This document shows positions 25,019 to 35,670 of a stretch of 64,000 bases of DNA, one piece after another. A program made the translations under genes and the position numbers. Origin of the DNA: Panonychus citri (taxonomy: Eukaryota; Arthropoda; Arachnida; Trombidiformes; Tetranychidae); assembly GCF_014898815.1 (NCBI RefSeq), contig NW_026515544.1:2666001-2730000 (forward strand), read 5' to 3'. The notes under the pieces are model-generated. The model was not told the DNA's origin, did no database searches, and saw only the letters and a program-made list of their open reading frames with translations. How positions within the stretch are numbered: position 1 is the stretch's first letter; each line of letters opens with the position of its first letter.

Positions 25019-25983
25019 GAGATTTTCAATTGTGATTAAGAATAAGCAATTTACAGACAAGCAAGATATTTAATTTTTCAATTTCTTCTCACAATTGACT
25101 TGTAATTATTTGCAGCAATTTATTGATTGTTCAGGAGTTAACAAAGTCTTCTAACTAGAATTGGTCATTTCGAGCGGCATTCGACCTTCGTTTTCCCTCC
25201 AAAAATAGAATTCAAATTAAAGGGTTTCCATTGGTTCTCACCAACGGAAGCGGCAATTAACTTGCAACGGAAAATCAAGTCGCTTGTTAATCTTTTCCCG
25301 CTCAACAATTAACTCGCTAATTTACGTTTAAATCATTTCGAGATTAACTAATTTGTTGATTGTTGATTAGTTTCTAATAACCAACAATGTGAACAATTAA
25401 TTTATAGTTTCATGTCAAGTATACAAACTGTAAACTTAATTGTTGTACTTAAATTAGTTAACTAATGTTTTGTTGATGATTAAATGTTGGTTCCTCTTCC
25501 TTGATTACTTAATTGTAATCAAATATAATTTACCAATTCTGGTCTAATCATTAACTTGACACTTAATTTTTGTTGATTATCAACTGGAACATTTTATTTA
25601 ACAGTCTAATTGTTTTCTTGTTGGGACAATTAAATTTAATGATTACTTTTTCTTTCCTCTCTGATTGTGATTATCATAAAATTGTTAATTGAAAATTTAC
25701 AGAGGATAAAGAAACAATTAACTTTAGATTCTGATTAGACAAATTAAATCCAACTGAATCAATTTACTAAATTGATTTAGTATGTTCCAGACAAATACAC
25801 TAATTGTAATTAACTTTGGTAAAAGTTGATTATTGTTAGATCTTAATTGTTGATTTTGATCAATTTACAACAATTTACTAATCACTAATCATCTGGATGG
25901 AAAATTTGTTTCATTTATCTAATCAACAGTTAATTGTTATCTCACTCTCATAGTAAACTCACTGAGAATCAACCAGAGACTTT
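25019..25983. repeat. ~1 kb direct repeat, copy 2
   Basis: Second copy of the block at 16572-17587, same orientation, about 8.4 kb away. It ends only 83 nt before the ATG of the acid phosphatase gene and begins about 0.4 kb upstream of the F-box ATG, so it fills most of the divergent promoter interval between these two genes. Relative to copy 1 it lacks about 60 nt and carries a tandem GTTGATT duplication near 25360. Confidence 0.92.
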
Positions 25984-26066
25984 AACTAATTGGGTTTTCT
26001 AGTGTTAATTGTTGTTTATTTTTTGCTTCTTGTTCCAGTTAATTGTGATTTGGAAAATCAATCACA

Positions 26067-28112
26067 ATGAATAAACTTTTACTGTTGATTGTTTTGTGCA
26101 ATTTAATTAAATTGATTGAAAATGTTTCAACAATTTATCAACAACCAGAGCAAACTCATTTATCTTTGGGTGGTGAGTATTAATTACTAACCAATGAGTA
26201 GGATTAATTGTGATTATTGTCAATCTGTTAATTATCTTAATTATGAATTAGCTTATCCATCGGAAATGATTGTCACTTGGACAACTTTTGATCCAATTTA
26301 CAAACCAACAGTTTCTTATGGAGTAACCAAATTGAATCAATCAGCAATTGGATATTCAACTAAATTTACCGATGGAGGTTCAGAGAAACGGATTATGTAT
26401 ATTCACAGAGCAACAATGAACAATTTAAGACCTGATTGTAAATATGGTTAGTTTATTAATCATTTCAATCAATCATAATGAATATACAACTGTCTGTGTT
26501 TACTTATAAGTTTGAACTCGATACCAACAATCATTGAGTGATTTTCATCAATTGATTGTTGATTTGAAGTATTTCATTATCCTCATTGAGACTTGTCAAG
26601 TTTTATTAATAGTTAATTGTTGATAATTTTAGCTTATCGACTTGGTAGTGAATCGGGTTGGAGCTCAATCTTTTGGTTCAAGACAATTAAGGACGGAACT
26701 GATTGGAGTCCAGTGATCGCCGTTTTGGCGATTTAGGTAATGACAATGGTAAATCAATTCCTCGATTACAAGAAGACTCTCAAGATGGCTTATATGATGC
26801 AATTCTTCATGTTGGTTAGTAGATTAATAATCAACGACAATTAAATATTTCATCTGATTAACTGCTCCACTTTTACATTGAATTACATTTACTTAGGTGA
26901 TTTCGCTTACGATTTGGACTCGGTATGAAGATTCAACTTGATTATTTGGCCTTTTCTTTGTTTATTGTCGTTCTTTTCTCACTGATCTGGCTAATTGTTT
27001 CTCTCTCCATTTTTGATTAGGACAATGCTCGAGTTGGTGACCAATTTATGAGACAAGTAGAGGCTTTTGCTGCTTATTCACCTTACATGGTAACTGTGGG
27101 AAACCACGAACAGGCTTAGTAAGTTGCGAGTTAATTGCTGATGATCATTTTCATAATTGTCGATTGTGTTTCTTTTCTCCCTCGATTAGTAATTTCTCAA
27201 ATTATGTTAATCGTTTCACCATGATTGATTCACGAACTGGTCAGATTAATAATCACTTTTACAGTTACAATATTGGTCCAGCTCATATAATCAGTTTCTC
27301 GACGGAATTTTATTTCTTCTTTGAATATGGTTACGGTCAATTGTATTCACAATTCAAATGGTTAGAAGAAGATTTAATTGAAGCAACTAAACCAGAGAAT
27401 AGAGCATTTAGACCTTGGATAATTACTCTTGGACATCGACCAATGTACTGCAATGCTATCACGAAAGATGATTGTACCTTTCGAGAATCAAGGGTAATCC
27501 TTTGTTATTTAGTTTCGACCATTTAAGTTGCAATAATTGTTCTTTCTGTTGATTATTTCAGGTCGAAAGGGAATACCAATTGTCTATCAACTTGGATTAG
27601 AAGATTTGTTTTATAAGTATGGCGTTGATTTGGAGATTTGGGCTCACGAACATTTCTACGAAAGGTTGTGGCCCATTTACGATCAAAAGGTTTACAACGG
27701 AAGTTATTCCGAGCCTTATACTAACCCAGGATCGCCAGTTCACATAACCACTGGATCAGCGGTAAAACATTTAACGATTAAGATCAAATTTAATTCTCAT
27801 TTCTTGATTAACGTTTTCTTTTTGTTCCAGGGCTGCCCTGAAGGGTTAAATCTTCCTGTTTCAAAGCCAACTAATTGGAGTGCTCTGAGAATTGAAGATT
27901 ATGGTTTCTCTCGAATGACAATTCTCAACAATACTCACTTGAAATTTGAACAATTATCTGTCGATAAGGTAATTATTTGATCTTAATTAATTGTTACACA
28001 TTCTAATGTCTGCTTTGTTTTCCTTCAGGCTCACAAAGTCGTTGATAGTATAACCATAATTAAAGATAAACATGGCCCATACCCTGATAGAAAGGAAGAA
28101 AGCAAACAATGA
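26067..28112 (+). CDS. Purple acid phosphatase (ACP7/PAPL type), with two single-base frame breaks
   Basis: Nine exons: 26067-26172, 26252-26446, 26633-26814, 26897-26922, 27021-27118, 27190-27493, 27562-27761, 27831-27968, 28029-28112. An N-terminal signal peptide (MNKLLLLIVLCNL) is followed by PEQTHLS, a fibronectin-like domain (MIVTWTTFD), and metallophosphatase motifs GDLGND, GDFAYD, VGNHEQAYNFSNYVNRF, LGHRPMYC and WAHEHFYERLWPIY, supplying the Fe/Zn ligands. About 444 aa if read through, like the animal family. The frame is lost at the T run 26723-26726 (inside the first GDxG motif) and at about 27562-27566, where one base is missing just after the exon 7 acceptor (expected VRKG). Exon 4 is only 26 nt. 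All splice sites are otherwise intact, favouring a functional gene with sequence errors. Confidence 0.85.
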
Positions 28113-28530
28113 ACTTAATTAAACTTCATTTGAAACAAATTAACGAATTGGTTAATCACATTAAATCACTTTGAGGTGTAAATGAACAAATGTCAAAGCA
28201 ACATTTAAGTTGAAACCAATTGAACTACTATGCAATTGGACAGAATTTTTGTAAACCATCTGTTTCAATAACAGTAACTTACCTAATCCATTATATTAAA
28301 TCATTTGCGAACTTCGGTTACAAAAAAAACAAGGTCGTTTTTCCGTTATTGTTATTCAAAAAACGCTTCAAATCAGTTGATCCAAAATCTTCTCCTTTCC
28401 CTTTTCATTGTGATCATAAATATTTCCATCCATTGACTCCATAACTGACCTTCTCTCAGATTAAAAGGTAATTCCACACAATCGAACAAAGATTTAATTA
28501 GAAAATAAAATTCCATTGTCACCATTTAAT
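28113..28530. other. 3' flank of the acid phosphatase gene
   Basis: Probable 3' untranslated region and spacer. A 74-codon frame (28220-28444) overlaps it but has no recognisable features and starts from an unremarkable context. Confidence 0.5.
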
Positions 28531-28823
28531 TACAGTCAAGTACCTAAAACTGTCCAAATTTTTTTTAGAGCGGGCAATTCGAAAGGGTTAAAATCTAAAA
28601 ATTATTTCGATTAAAAAAAATATTTAACTAATTTTAATTTCTAAGATAATGGGAAATTAAATAGAAAATATTGATTTTAATTGTTTTAGACCGATTTAAT
28701 GAGATTTAATTGAGAAACAAAATAATTATTCTAATTAAAACAATTGGGACTAGTTCCAATTTGAAAGATGGAGCCACGGTCTATGGACAATTTTACGTGG
28801 ACAGTTTTAGGTACTTGACTGTA
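28531..28823. mobile_element. MITE with 24-bp terminal inverted repeats and TA target duplication (Tc1/mariner-like)
   Basis: The ends at 28533-28556 and 28821-28798 are perfect inverted repeats of 24 nt, beginning CAGTCAAGTACC. TA dinucleotides flank both sides (28531-28532 and 28822-28823). The element is about 289 bp and has no open frame. A CAGT terminus with TA duplication is typical of Tc1/mariner superfamily elements, so this is read as a non-autonomous derivative. It sits between the acid phosphatase gene and LMBRD1. Confidence 0.9.
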
Positions 28824-29161
28824 AAAGAATTGAATAATTAACAATCATAAACAAGAATTAAACTCAATCGGAAAAGAGAAAAATTCTGCACAAGTAGCGA
28901 CATCTAGTGTAGAATTAGAATGTAGGCCTGATGTTGTTTTCTTTTCTTTCATCTTGACAAATGCGTAACTAGAAATCATTTGTTTTCATGTTATTAACAA
29001 TCTGTTTTCATTGATTGAACTATTTTTTGTTTCTCTAATTGATTAATTCAGTTATAATCGACTAGTTAACTATCTTCCTCTCAATTGGAATCAAATTTAT
29101 TTAGATTTGTCATCTTTGTCTCTAACCAACAAAAGGAATCAAATTTTTTTCTATTGGTAAT
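28824..29161. promoter_or_regulatory. Probable LMBRD1 promoter and 5' leader
   Basis: A 338-nt AT-rich interval between the MITE and the LMBRD1 ATG. No unambiguous core promoter motif is seen. Confidence 0.35.
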
Positions 29162-32100
29162 ATGTGGTTGCCTCAAGGAGCAACCGTTGGAGCTGTGGTT
29201 CCTTTTTTAGTTGCTCTCTTGGTAAGTAATTACAATTAATTAATTAACCATCTTTTTGTTTTGTTTTGTTTTTTCATCTCTATTGAGTTTAGTCTGTTAA
29301 CTGTGATCATTTTCCTTCTTTTATCCCTGAGGCCTTTGACTTTGAAAGCTCTTTACCTGGATAAACTAATGTGTATGTTGGTTAGCTTTTTTTTGGGTGT
29401 TTGTCTTTTCCTCTTATTTTCGTTATTTCATTTTTGAATCTTCAATTTGCATTCTTTGTGTGTTAATTACTTTATTTAAATATTAATTTAATCATTGTTA
29501 GTTTCGAAAATACATTAGACTTATTATGTTAGTTTATCAGTTAGACTTGAAATTTTTCTCATCCAATTTTCTTTGTTCCATTTTGTTAAGCTCTTTGTAC
29601 TAAGAGATTTAGTGATAAATGTTTACTTCTTTTTGGCAACATGAGTTTCTTTCCGATTTTGTTGATTCTTTTCGTTCAGTACTTGAAAAGATCCGTTAAT
29701 TATTGACCTTTAATCACTTTCAGAGCTTTAGCCAATAGTCTCGGTGCAACTCCACATTCAATTAGTCTTGTACAGATAAACAAAACATCCGAATCAAGAT
29801 CAGTAGCAAGAATTGATGACATTTCTTTAACTGAAGTAAGAGTTACATCCGAAGAATAATTTAAATTATCTGGAGATCGATCCATAATTATGTTCAGACA
29901 AATATCCAAATCACAATTACAATTAACGTAATTAACCAAACAAAAATCAGGCTTGTAGATCTAATCAGGAATGTATATAGAAGTCAAATGTATTTAATAT
30001 GTTCAATCATCAAACGACAAACACCTTACATCATAATCTATCAACCAATTTATCAAATAGTCAACATGAGAATAAGGAACATCAATTTAGACAATTACTC
30101 GTATCAAATTCACAGAATTAAAATAATTGATCACCAATTAGACTAATAATCTGATGATAACAGAAAAAAGCTTCGACCATAACAATAAAACCAAAGAAAA
30201 ACATTGAAAATGTTCACCTGAGTAAAAAGTGCCATCTATTGAGTGGAATTTTTTTATTCTAATAATAATGAATACAATTTTTATTGAGAAAATTAATTTC
30301 TTCCTTTCTAATTACAGATTATCATACTATTCTCATGGTTTTACCTGTCCCGATATCGAAATCGCTATGAATCCGAAAGGTCATCATTTGTTACCTCAGT
30401 TATTTCCTTGACCATTGTCATGATAACATCGGCTTTACTTCCCGTTGACATATTTCTTGTCTCATATATGAAATCTTCAAATGGAATGTTCCAAGTGAGT
30501 TAATTGTTTAATCTATTGGTGAGATTGAACTTCCATGATTCCTGTTAATCACCTTCCACATAACCGTTATAATTGTGGTGTTTTTGTTTACATTACAATT
30601 TGCTTTTTATGAGTAACAAACAATCTTACATTTGATTATTTGTTGCATTTCATTGAGACAATTTATTATCGACTAGATTTTTCTCATTACTTTTACTTAA
30701 TTGTAAATCTCACACTCATTAACTATTAATTATTAGTCATCAGACAATTGCGATAACAATTTATCACCACCAAGATATTAACTGTAAATTATTTAAAATC
30801 ATTTATTGTTTTTAGTCATTAGCTAAATTAATTATGATACTCAGAGAAATTTTCAGATTAATTCTTACCTCTATAAATGAACTCAATGTATTAATTGATA
30901 ATATTAATTTTCATGAATCATTCAAACTAAAAATCAATCACATTCAGTCAAAAATGATGAATTTATTTTTAGCGGTCACAATAATTACAAATTAGTCATT
31001 TCTATTAATCAATTAATCAATTGAGCTAATCAATAATATATTAATTCAATCTACTCTCTCATATCTTTGATCTATCATTAAATATTATTAGATCAGAACA
31101 ATCTTGTATTAATATCTATTGTATTTTTATTTTTATCCAACTGATGATTAACTTTATTTTCATTTTAATTCTAGCCTTGGGCATCCGAACTGTCAGTTCG
31201 AGAAAGCATCGAAAATTCCGTTCTCTATTGTTACTATGTGGCCTATGGATTTGTCTTCTTCTGTGTTTTCATAATGATTCCCTTTATGTACTTTTATTAC
31301 GAGGAAAAAGATGACGATGAACAGGATTCGAATGACCGTATCTGTACAGCGGTTAAATTCACATCAGTATTTGTATTTATTGCATCAGCTCTTCTACTTG
31401 TCGGGTAGGTTTTCATTTGATTGTTCTGTGTTTCGACTTTTAATTTTCTATTTTCCAATTTCGTTCGTTTTCTTTGTCCACAGAGCTTTCGTTCCCCTTA
31501 AACCAGCCACCAACAGCACCGAATGGGAAAAGATAAAAGATATGTTTGAAAATCTTGGAACTGATAGAGGAGAAGATGCTATTTCCATGGTATTAAGTAT
31601 CCTCTGTGTCCTCGGAATGTTGAATCTGGTATTTTATACCGCTTTCGGTATGTCTTCTTGGCCTATTGGACTTATCCGGGGAACTTCAAGTGCTCGAATA
31701 CAATCAGAAGAGGTTCAAAGTAGAAATATCGTAATTCAGACCCGTATTAATGCTCTTAGAGATAAAGAGCGAATCACCAGTAGATTAACACCTAAAGAGA
31801 AGCGTATTCTTAATCAGCTGGAGGAAGAAGAAAGAACCATTCGAATGGAGGAACAATTAGTTGATCAACATCGAAACTCTTGGTCTTACAAATGTCGAAC
31901 TATCCTTAGACCAATAGAGATAATAGTCGGTGTTTTCGCTGCGTGTCTTGGATTAGTTTTATGGGTTTCGCTACTTATCACAAAGTAAGTTTCTCATTAA
32001 TCAAGTTTCTGTTTTCCGATTCATTGATTAACATTTGTTTTTTTTTTGTTCATTCACAGTATCGATAGAGACATTCACTCGGAGATGAAAACAGGATACG

Positions 32101-32854
32101 CTTTACAGAACTTTTCCTTACCTAATCCGATCGATTTGTTACTGGTTCAACTTCAAAAAGTTTTCCCACTTGATTACATTCTCATTTTAATCATTACCTG
32201 GCTTCTTGTTCTTTGTACAATGTCCGGTATTCGTAATTTGGGTATTCGAATATTTTGCTTTAAGGTAATTATAATCGCAGTTTGTTTTGTTCAATTAATT
32301 TAAATACTTTTCTCAATTTCATTTTCAGATGTTCAAATTACGAAAACAAAAAACTCCACCCCAAGGATTATTATTAACCTGTGCGATATTAATGTTGAGT
32401 GTACTCACCTTTAATGTCTTCCTGTACACCGTCTCACCTCAATACACAACCTATGGTAGTCAGCACTACATTAAACCGGTGGTTAATGCAACTGATGAAT
32501 TGGACATTCAGGTTAAAGCCGAAGTTCATTCATGTCCTGATCCACTTTATCCTCGAAACTGTACAATGACCAGAAATAGTGTTCTTCTTGTTAGATTTTT
32601 CTACAAAGCTTGGTACTTTGGTGCTTTCTACCATTGGGCATCTTGGGGATATCTATTGGTGAGCATAAATGAATTAACGTGTTAATTATTGTTGAGAGTT
32701 TTTGATTTTAACATTTTTATTATTTTAAATTTCTATTTAGATTTCTGGTCTCGCTTTGCTTTATGCTTTGATCAGAAAAAGTCGAACTGTAACCGAGGGA
32801 ATGGTTGATCGAGATGATTTCGAAGAAAGTGAAGATCGTCCAATGGTTCGCTGA
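29162..32854 (+). CDS. LMBRD1: LMBRD1, probable lysosomal cobalamin transporter
   Basis: Seven exons: 29162-29221, 30318-30494, 31175-31404, 31484-31984, 32060-32264, 32329-32658, 32741-32854, all GT..AG and in frame, giving 538 aa (human about 540). Conserved family blocks are visible: SWFYLSRYRNRYESE, TSALLPVDIFLVSYMK, FMYFYYEEKDDDE, VGAFVPLKPATNSTEWEK, FGMSSWPIGLIRGT, LQKVFPLDYILI, SGIRNLGIR and PQYTTYGSQHYI, with about nine hydrophobic segments. The family (LMBR1-like membrane proteins) exports vitamin B12 from lysosomes with ABCD4. Intron 1 (about 1.1 kb) contains the MOZART1-like gene on the other strand. No frame breaks. Confidence 0.93.
29700..29885 (-). CDS. MOZART1-like mitotic-spindle organizing protein, nested in LMBRD1 intron 1
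   Basis: ATG at 29885, 61 aa. The frame stays open further upstream but only to a non-ATG codon. Residues 15-61 (SVKEMSSILATDLDSDVLFICTRLIECGVAPRLLAKALKVIKG) follow the MOZART1/GIP1 pattern: EISxIL, G/D-LD, then C-V/T-RL-x-E-x-G-V-x-P and AxVIKxL. MOZART1 proteins are small gamma-tubulin ring complex subunits that bind GCP N-termini and activate microtubule nucleation at centrosomes. Length is at the short end for the family, so a short upstream exon cannot be excluded. It is antisense to and inside the host intron. Confidence 0.72.
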   Translation of the reverse strand: MDRSPDNLNYSSDVTLTSVKEMSSILATDLDSDVLFICTRLIECGVAPRLLAKALKVIKGQ

Positions 32855-33684
32855 TTAAACAACAATTAACACAACTTGATCCTAATTATTAATACAAGTT
32901 ATAATCCTGTTTTCTTTTGTATTATATTTTTTGGTGATTTAGCCAACTAATAATATTAACATTGACTCTAGTTTTTTGAAAACTCAAGACAAGGAAAAAA
33001 AAGAAACAAACCAAATGGAAACTAATTATTCCAGGATTAATCAAGGAATAATTAACAACAAAAAAAAGCGATCGAACCAATGTTAATCCAAAGTTTCCTT
33101 AATCCAGTTATTTAACATATAACGAAAAACAATATACCAAAATCAATTCCATTTTAATTTAAATCGGAAATGAGTAAATTATGTTGATATATTTGATTGT
33201 AATATTTTTACTCTGAATGAATCAGAAAGACTTGATCATTTCTCTATCTCTCTCTCTCTCTCTCCTTTCTCTCTCTCTCGATGTCAATATTTCAAAATAA
33301 ACCTTATACATATTAAATTACTAATAATGATCAACATCAAAGTAATTAATCCATTACAAAAAGGATTAAGGATGAGATAACTTCAAAATTAATTTCTTTA
33401 ATCAGTAGATGGACAATTTTCCAATGCATCTATGCAGCAAAACAAATTAGAGAGCATTAATTAGTTTCTTATTCTTAGGTCATTCTACTGATTCGATACA
33501 ACAATTAATACCAAAGATACAGATCTTTTTTAAGAGCATTTTTATCATCTTTTATCTTCCATTGATTTGATTAAAATTGTCATGCTGTTTATCCGATTTC
33601 TTGGAGAAATCACCGAGCTCATCAAAATTTACTCTCAAAGATCAAACAGAAACATTTTCATACCAATTGATTAACTCTTCCAAC
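32855..33684. other. LMBRD1 3' region and spacer, with CT microsatellite
   Basis: Contains a broken (CT)n run at about 33241-33285 and AATAAA-containing sequence at 33294-33302, a plausible polyadenylation signal for LMBRD1. Nothing else is recognised. Confidence 0.5.
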
Positions 33685-34878
33685 ATGGTGCCTACTCAAG
33701 TAAATTATTTCTCTATTTTATGGAATATTATGTTATCATCATTCAACTTGACCACTGAATCCAAGTTCTTGGACGATATAAGAATCAGTAAGATTATATT
33801 ATCTATTTATGTTATTCTGATTGTTAATTGTTCGTCCATTTCTTTTCTTTTGACCACAAGATTGGAAGCGAGAATGTTTCAGCGTAGGATTTAAAGAAAA
33901 AGGGGATTGTGATAAACTAGAATTCCCTAGGTGGATGGACCGTAGTTCATTGTATGAAGATAGAGCGACATGTCGCAGGTTTCATCGACTCGGGTGTTAT
34001 TTTGGGAGGAAAATGCGGCCTTGTTATGAATATGAAGTTACTTGTAAAATATATGATTCCTATAGAAAGTTTGTTAAACAAGTGGATGCGAATTCAATCA
34101 GTTCCAATATTCACATGAAATTATGTGATGAAGGTTATCGAGCGGGAGCCTCGGGAATTTGTGAAGACATCAATGAATGTATTGATCGAAATGATACTTG
34201 CCCTGGTTCTAATTGTTTCAATTTGCCAGGTGAATTCAAGTGCTGTCCAAACGGAGCGGAGCTTGACCACCAAAAAGAGTGTATCTTCATTGATCAATGT
34301 GAAATAAATCCGTGTCCCCAAAGGCCAAACATCGACGATAATCAGATTTGGTGTGTTAATTACTACACTGGTCGTGATTGTATCAGTAAATTAGTTGAAG
34401 GATATCAGTTTATGAGAATGAGTGATACGTAAGTAAATTAAATTAATGGCGTAATTAATAACAATTAACCTTCTCTCTATCTTTTTCTCTGATTATCAGG
34501 AATAAAATTCAGCAATTAATTGATTGGAATAATAAATCACTTCCTCGATATTTGGAATCATCAAAAATAGATATCACTTTGAAAGGTGAATCTGAATTGT
34601 TTCAAAATGAACAATTAATCAAATTGCAACTACATGAAAGATTCAATTGTGATTGGAAATTGAATCTAGATCAAGTTTGGTCTGCAGTCGAAGATGATCA
34701 AATTGTTGAATCACAATTCGTTAAAATATCTCAACAATTTAATTGTTTCGTCTACATCAATGGACTAATTAAACCTCAAAGTTTAGCAGTTTCACTTACA
34801 TGTAACATAAATGATCAACCATATTATCGGAAGACAATTTATATTACATTTAAACCACAATCAAACAAACTAAATTGA
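33685..34878 (+). CDS. EGF-like domain protein of unknown function
   Basis: Three exons fit: 33685-33787 (GTAAGA donor), 33861-34428 (GTAAGT donor), 34500-34878, giving about 349 aa. The middle exon is Cys-rich and holds a calcium-binding EGF-type unit (EDINECIDRNDTCPGSNCFNLPGEFKCC) followed by a second Cys-rich segment (IDQCEINPCPQ). The C-terminal exon is a non-repetitive domain with few cysteines that I do not recognise. The start is uncertain: the first exon has no convincing signal peptide, and the frame is open further upstream without an ATG, so an upstream exon with the signal sequence may be missing. Likely extracellular. Confidence 0.6.
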
Positions 34879-35670
34879 ATCATATCAAGATTTGTTAACA
34901 ATTGTCTTAATTGTGATGGAAATTATATCAAATGATTAAACCTTTTCCCACTAATTCACAACCAATGAGATTAATGGATAAATGGATTGGCAAGAATTAG
35001 AAAGATATAAAATAAAATAGTAACAATTTCCAATCAATTTAGTGTGAAGATGAGAAAGTAATCAATTAATCATTTGATTATCGTGATAACTATTAATAGA
35101 AATGTAATAAAATTGGTTAATTTAGTTATTCTCTGATTCTGTTTCTGTGTTCACCGGAAAGTGAACAAGATTAACTTGATTCCTTTTATATTGTCTCTGT
35201 TTAAGTAATAAAAAGGTTCGATCTAGTTAATTATTAATGTTATCTCTGAATAGAACAAAAAACAAAATCAAATTCGAAAGAAAGAAAGAAAGAAAAGAAA
35301 GAGAAAACATTTACTTCGATCAATTTGTTTTCTTTTTGTTACCAAGTTACTTGTTCTTTTCCTTCTTGACAACATTCATCCGATTTCCCTCTTATTTTCA
35401 CTTTATATTCTTCCATTTCTAATTCTACCTTTTAATTGATTGATTTTTCTATTTCATTGTGATCAAAATCTACAATTAAATCCATAAAATGGTTAACAAT
35501 TTAATTCTTACCTGAAGAGAAATGAACTTACCTTTCAACCGATTTCTTGTTTTCCTTTTTTCCTCCATCTCAATGTGCATATACACTTCTTATTGTGGCT
35601 TCATGGCGATTAATTAATTAATCTTCATGTAATTTTAATCGTGTGATTGTATTGTTGGAATCAATTTACA
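34879..35670. other. Intergenic spacer and probable meckelin promoter
   Basis: AT-rich, with a GAAA-rich tract at 35275-35310. Minus-strand donor-like words occur near 35510 and 35530 but have no partner exon that I can support. Confidence 0.45.

Noticed and set aside
28220..28444. 74-codon plus-strand frame after the acid phosphatase
   Set aside because: No recognisable feature; lies in the probable 3' untranslated region next to the MITE.
29886..29939. Longer N-terminus for the MOZART1-like protein
   Set aside because: The extension starts at TTG, not ATG; the first ATG in frame is at 29885.
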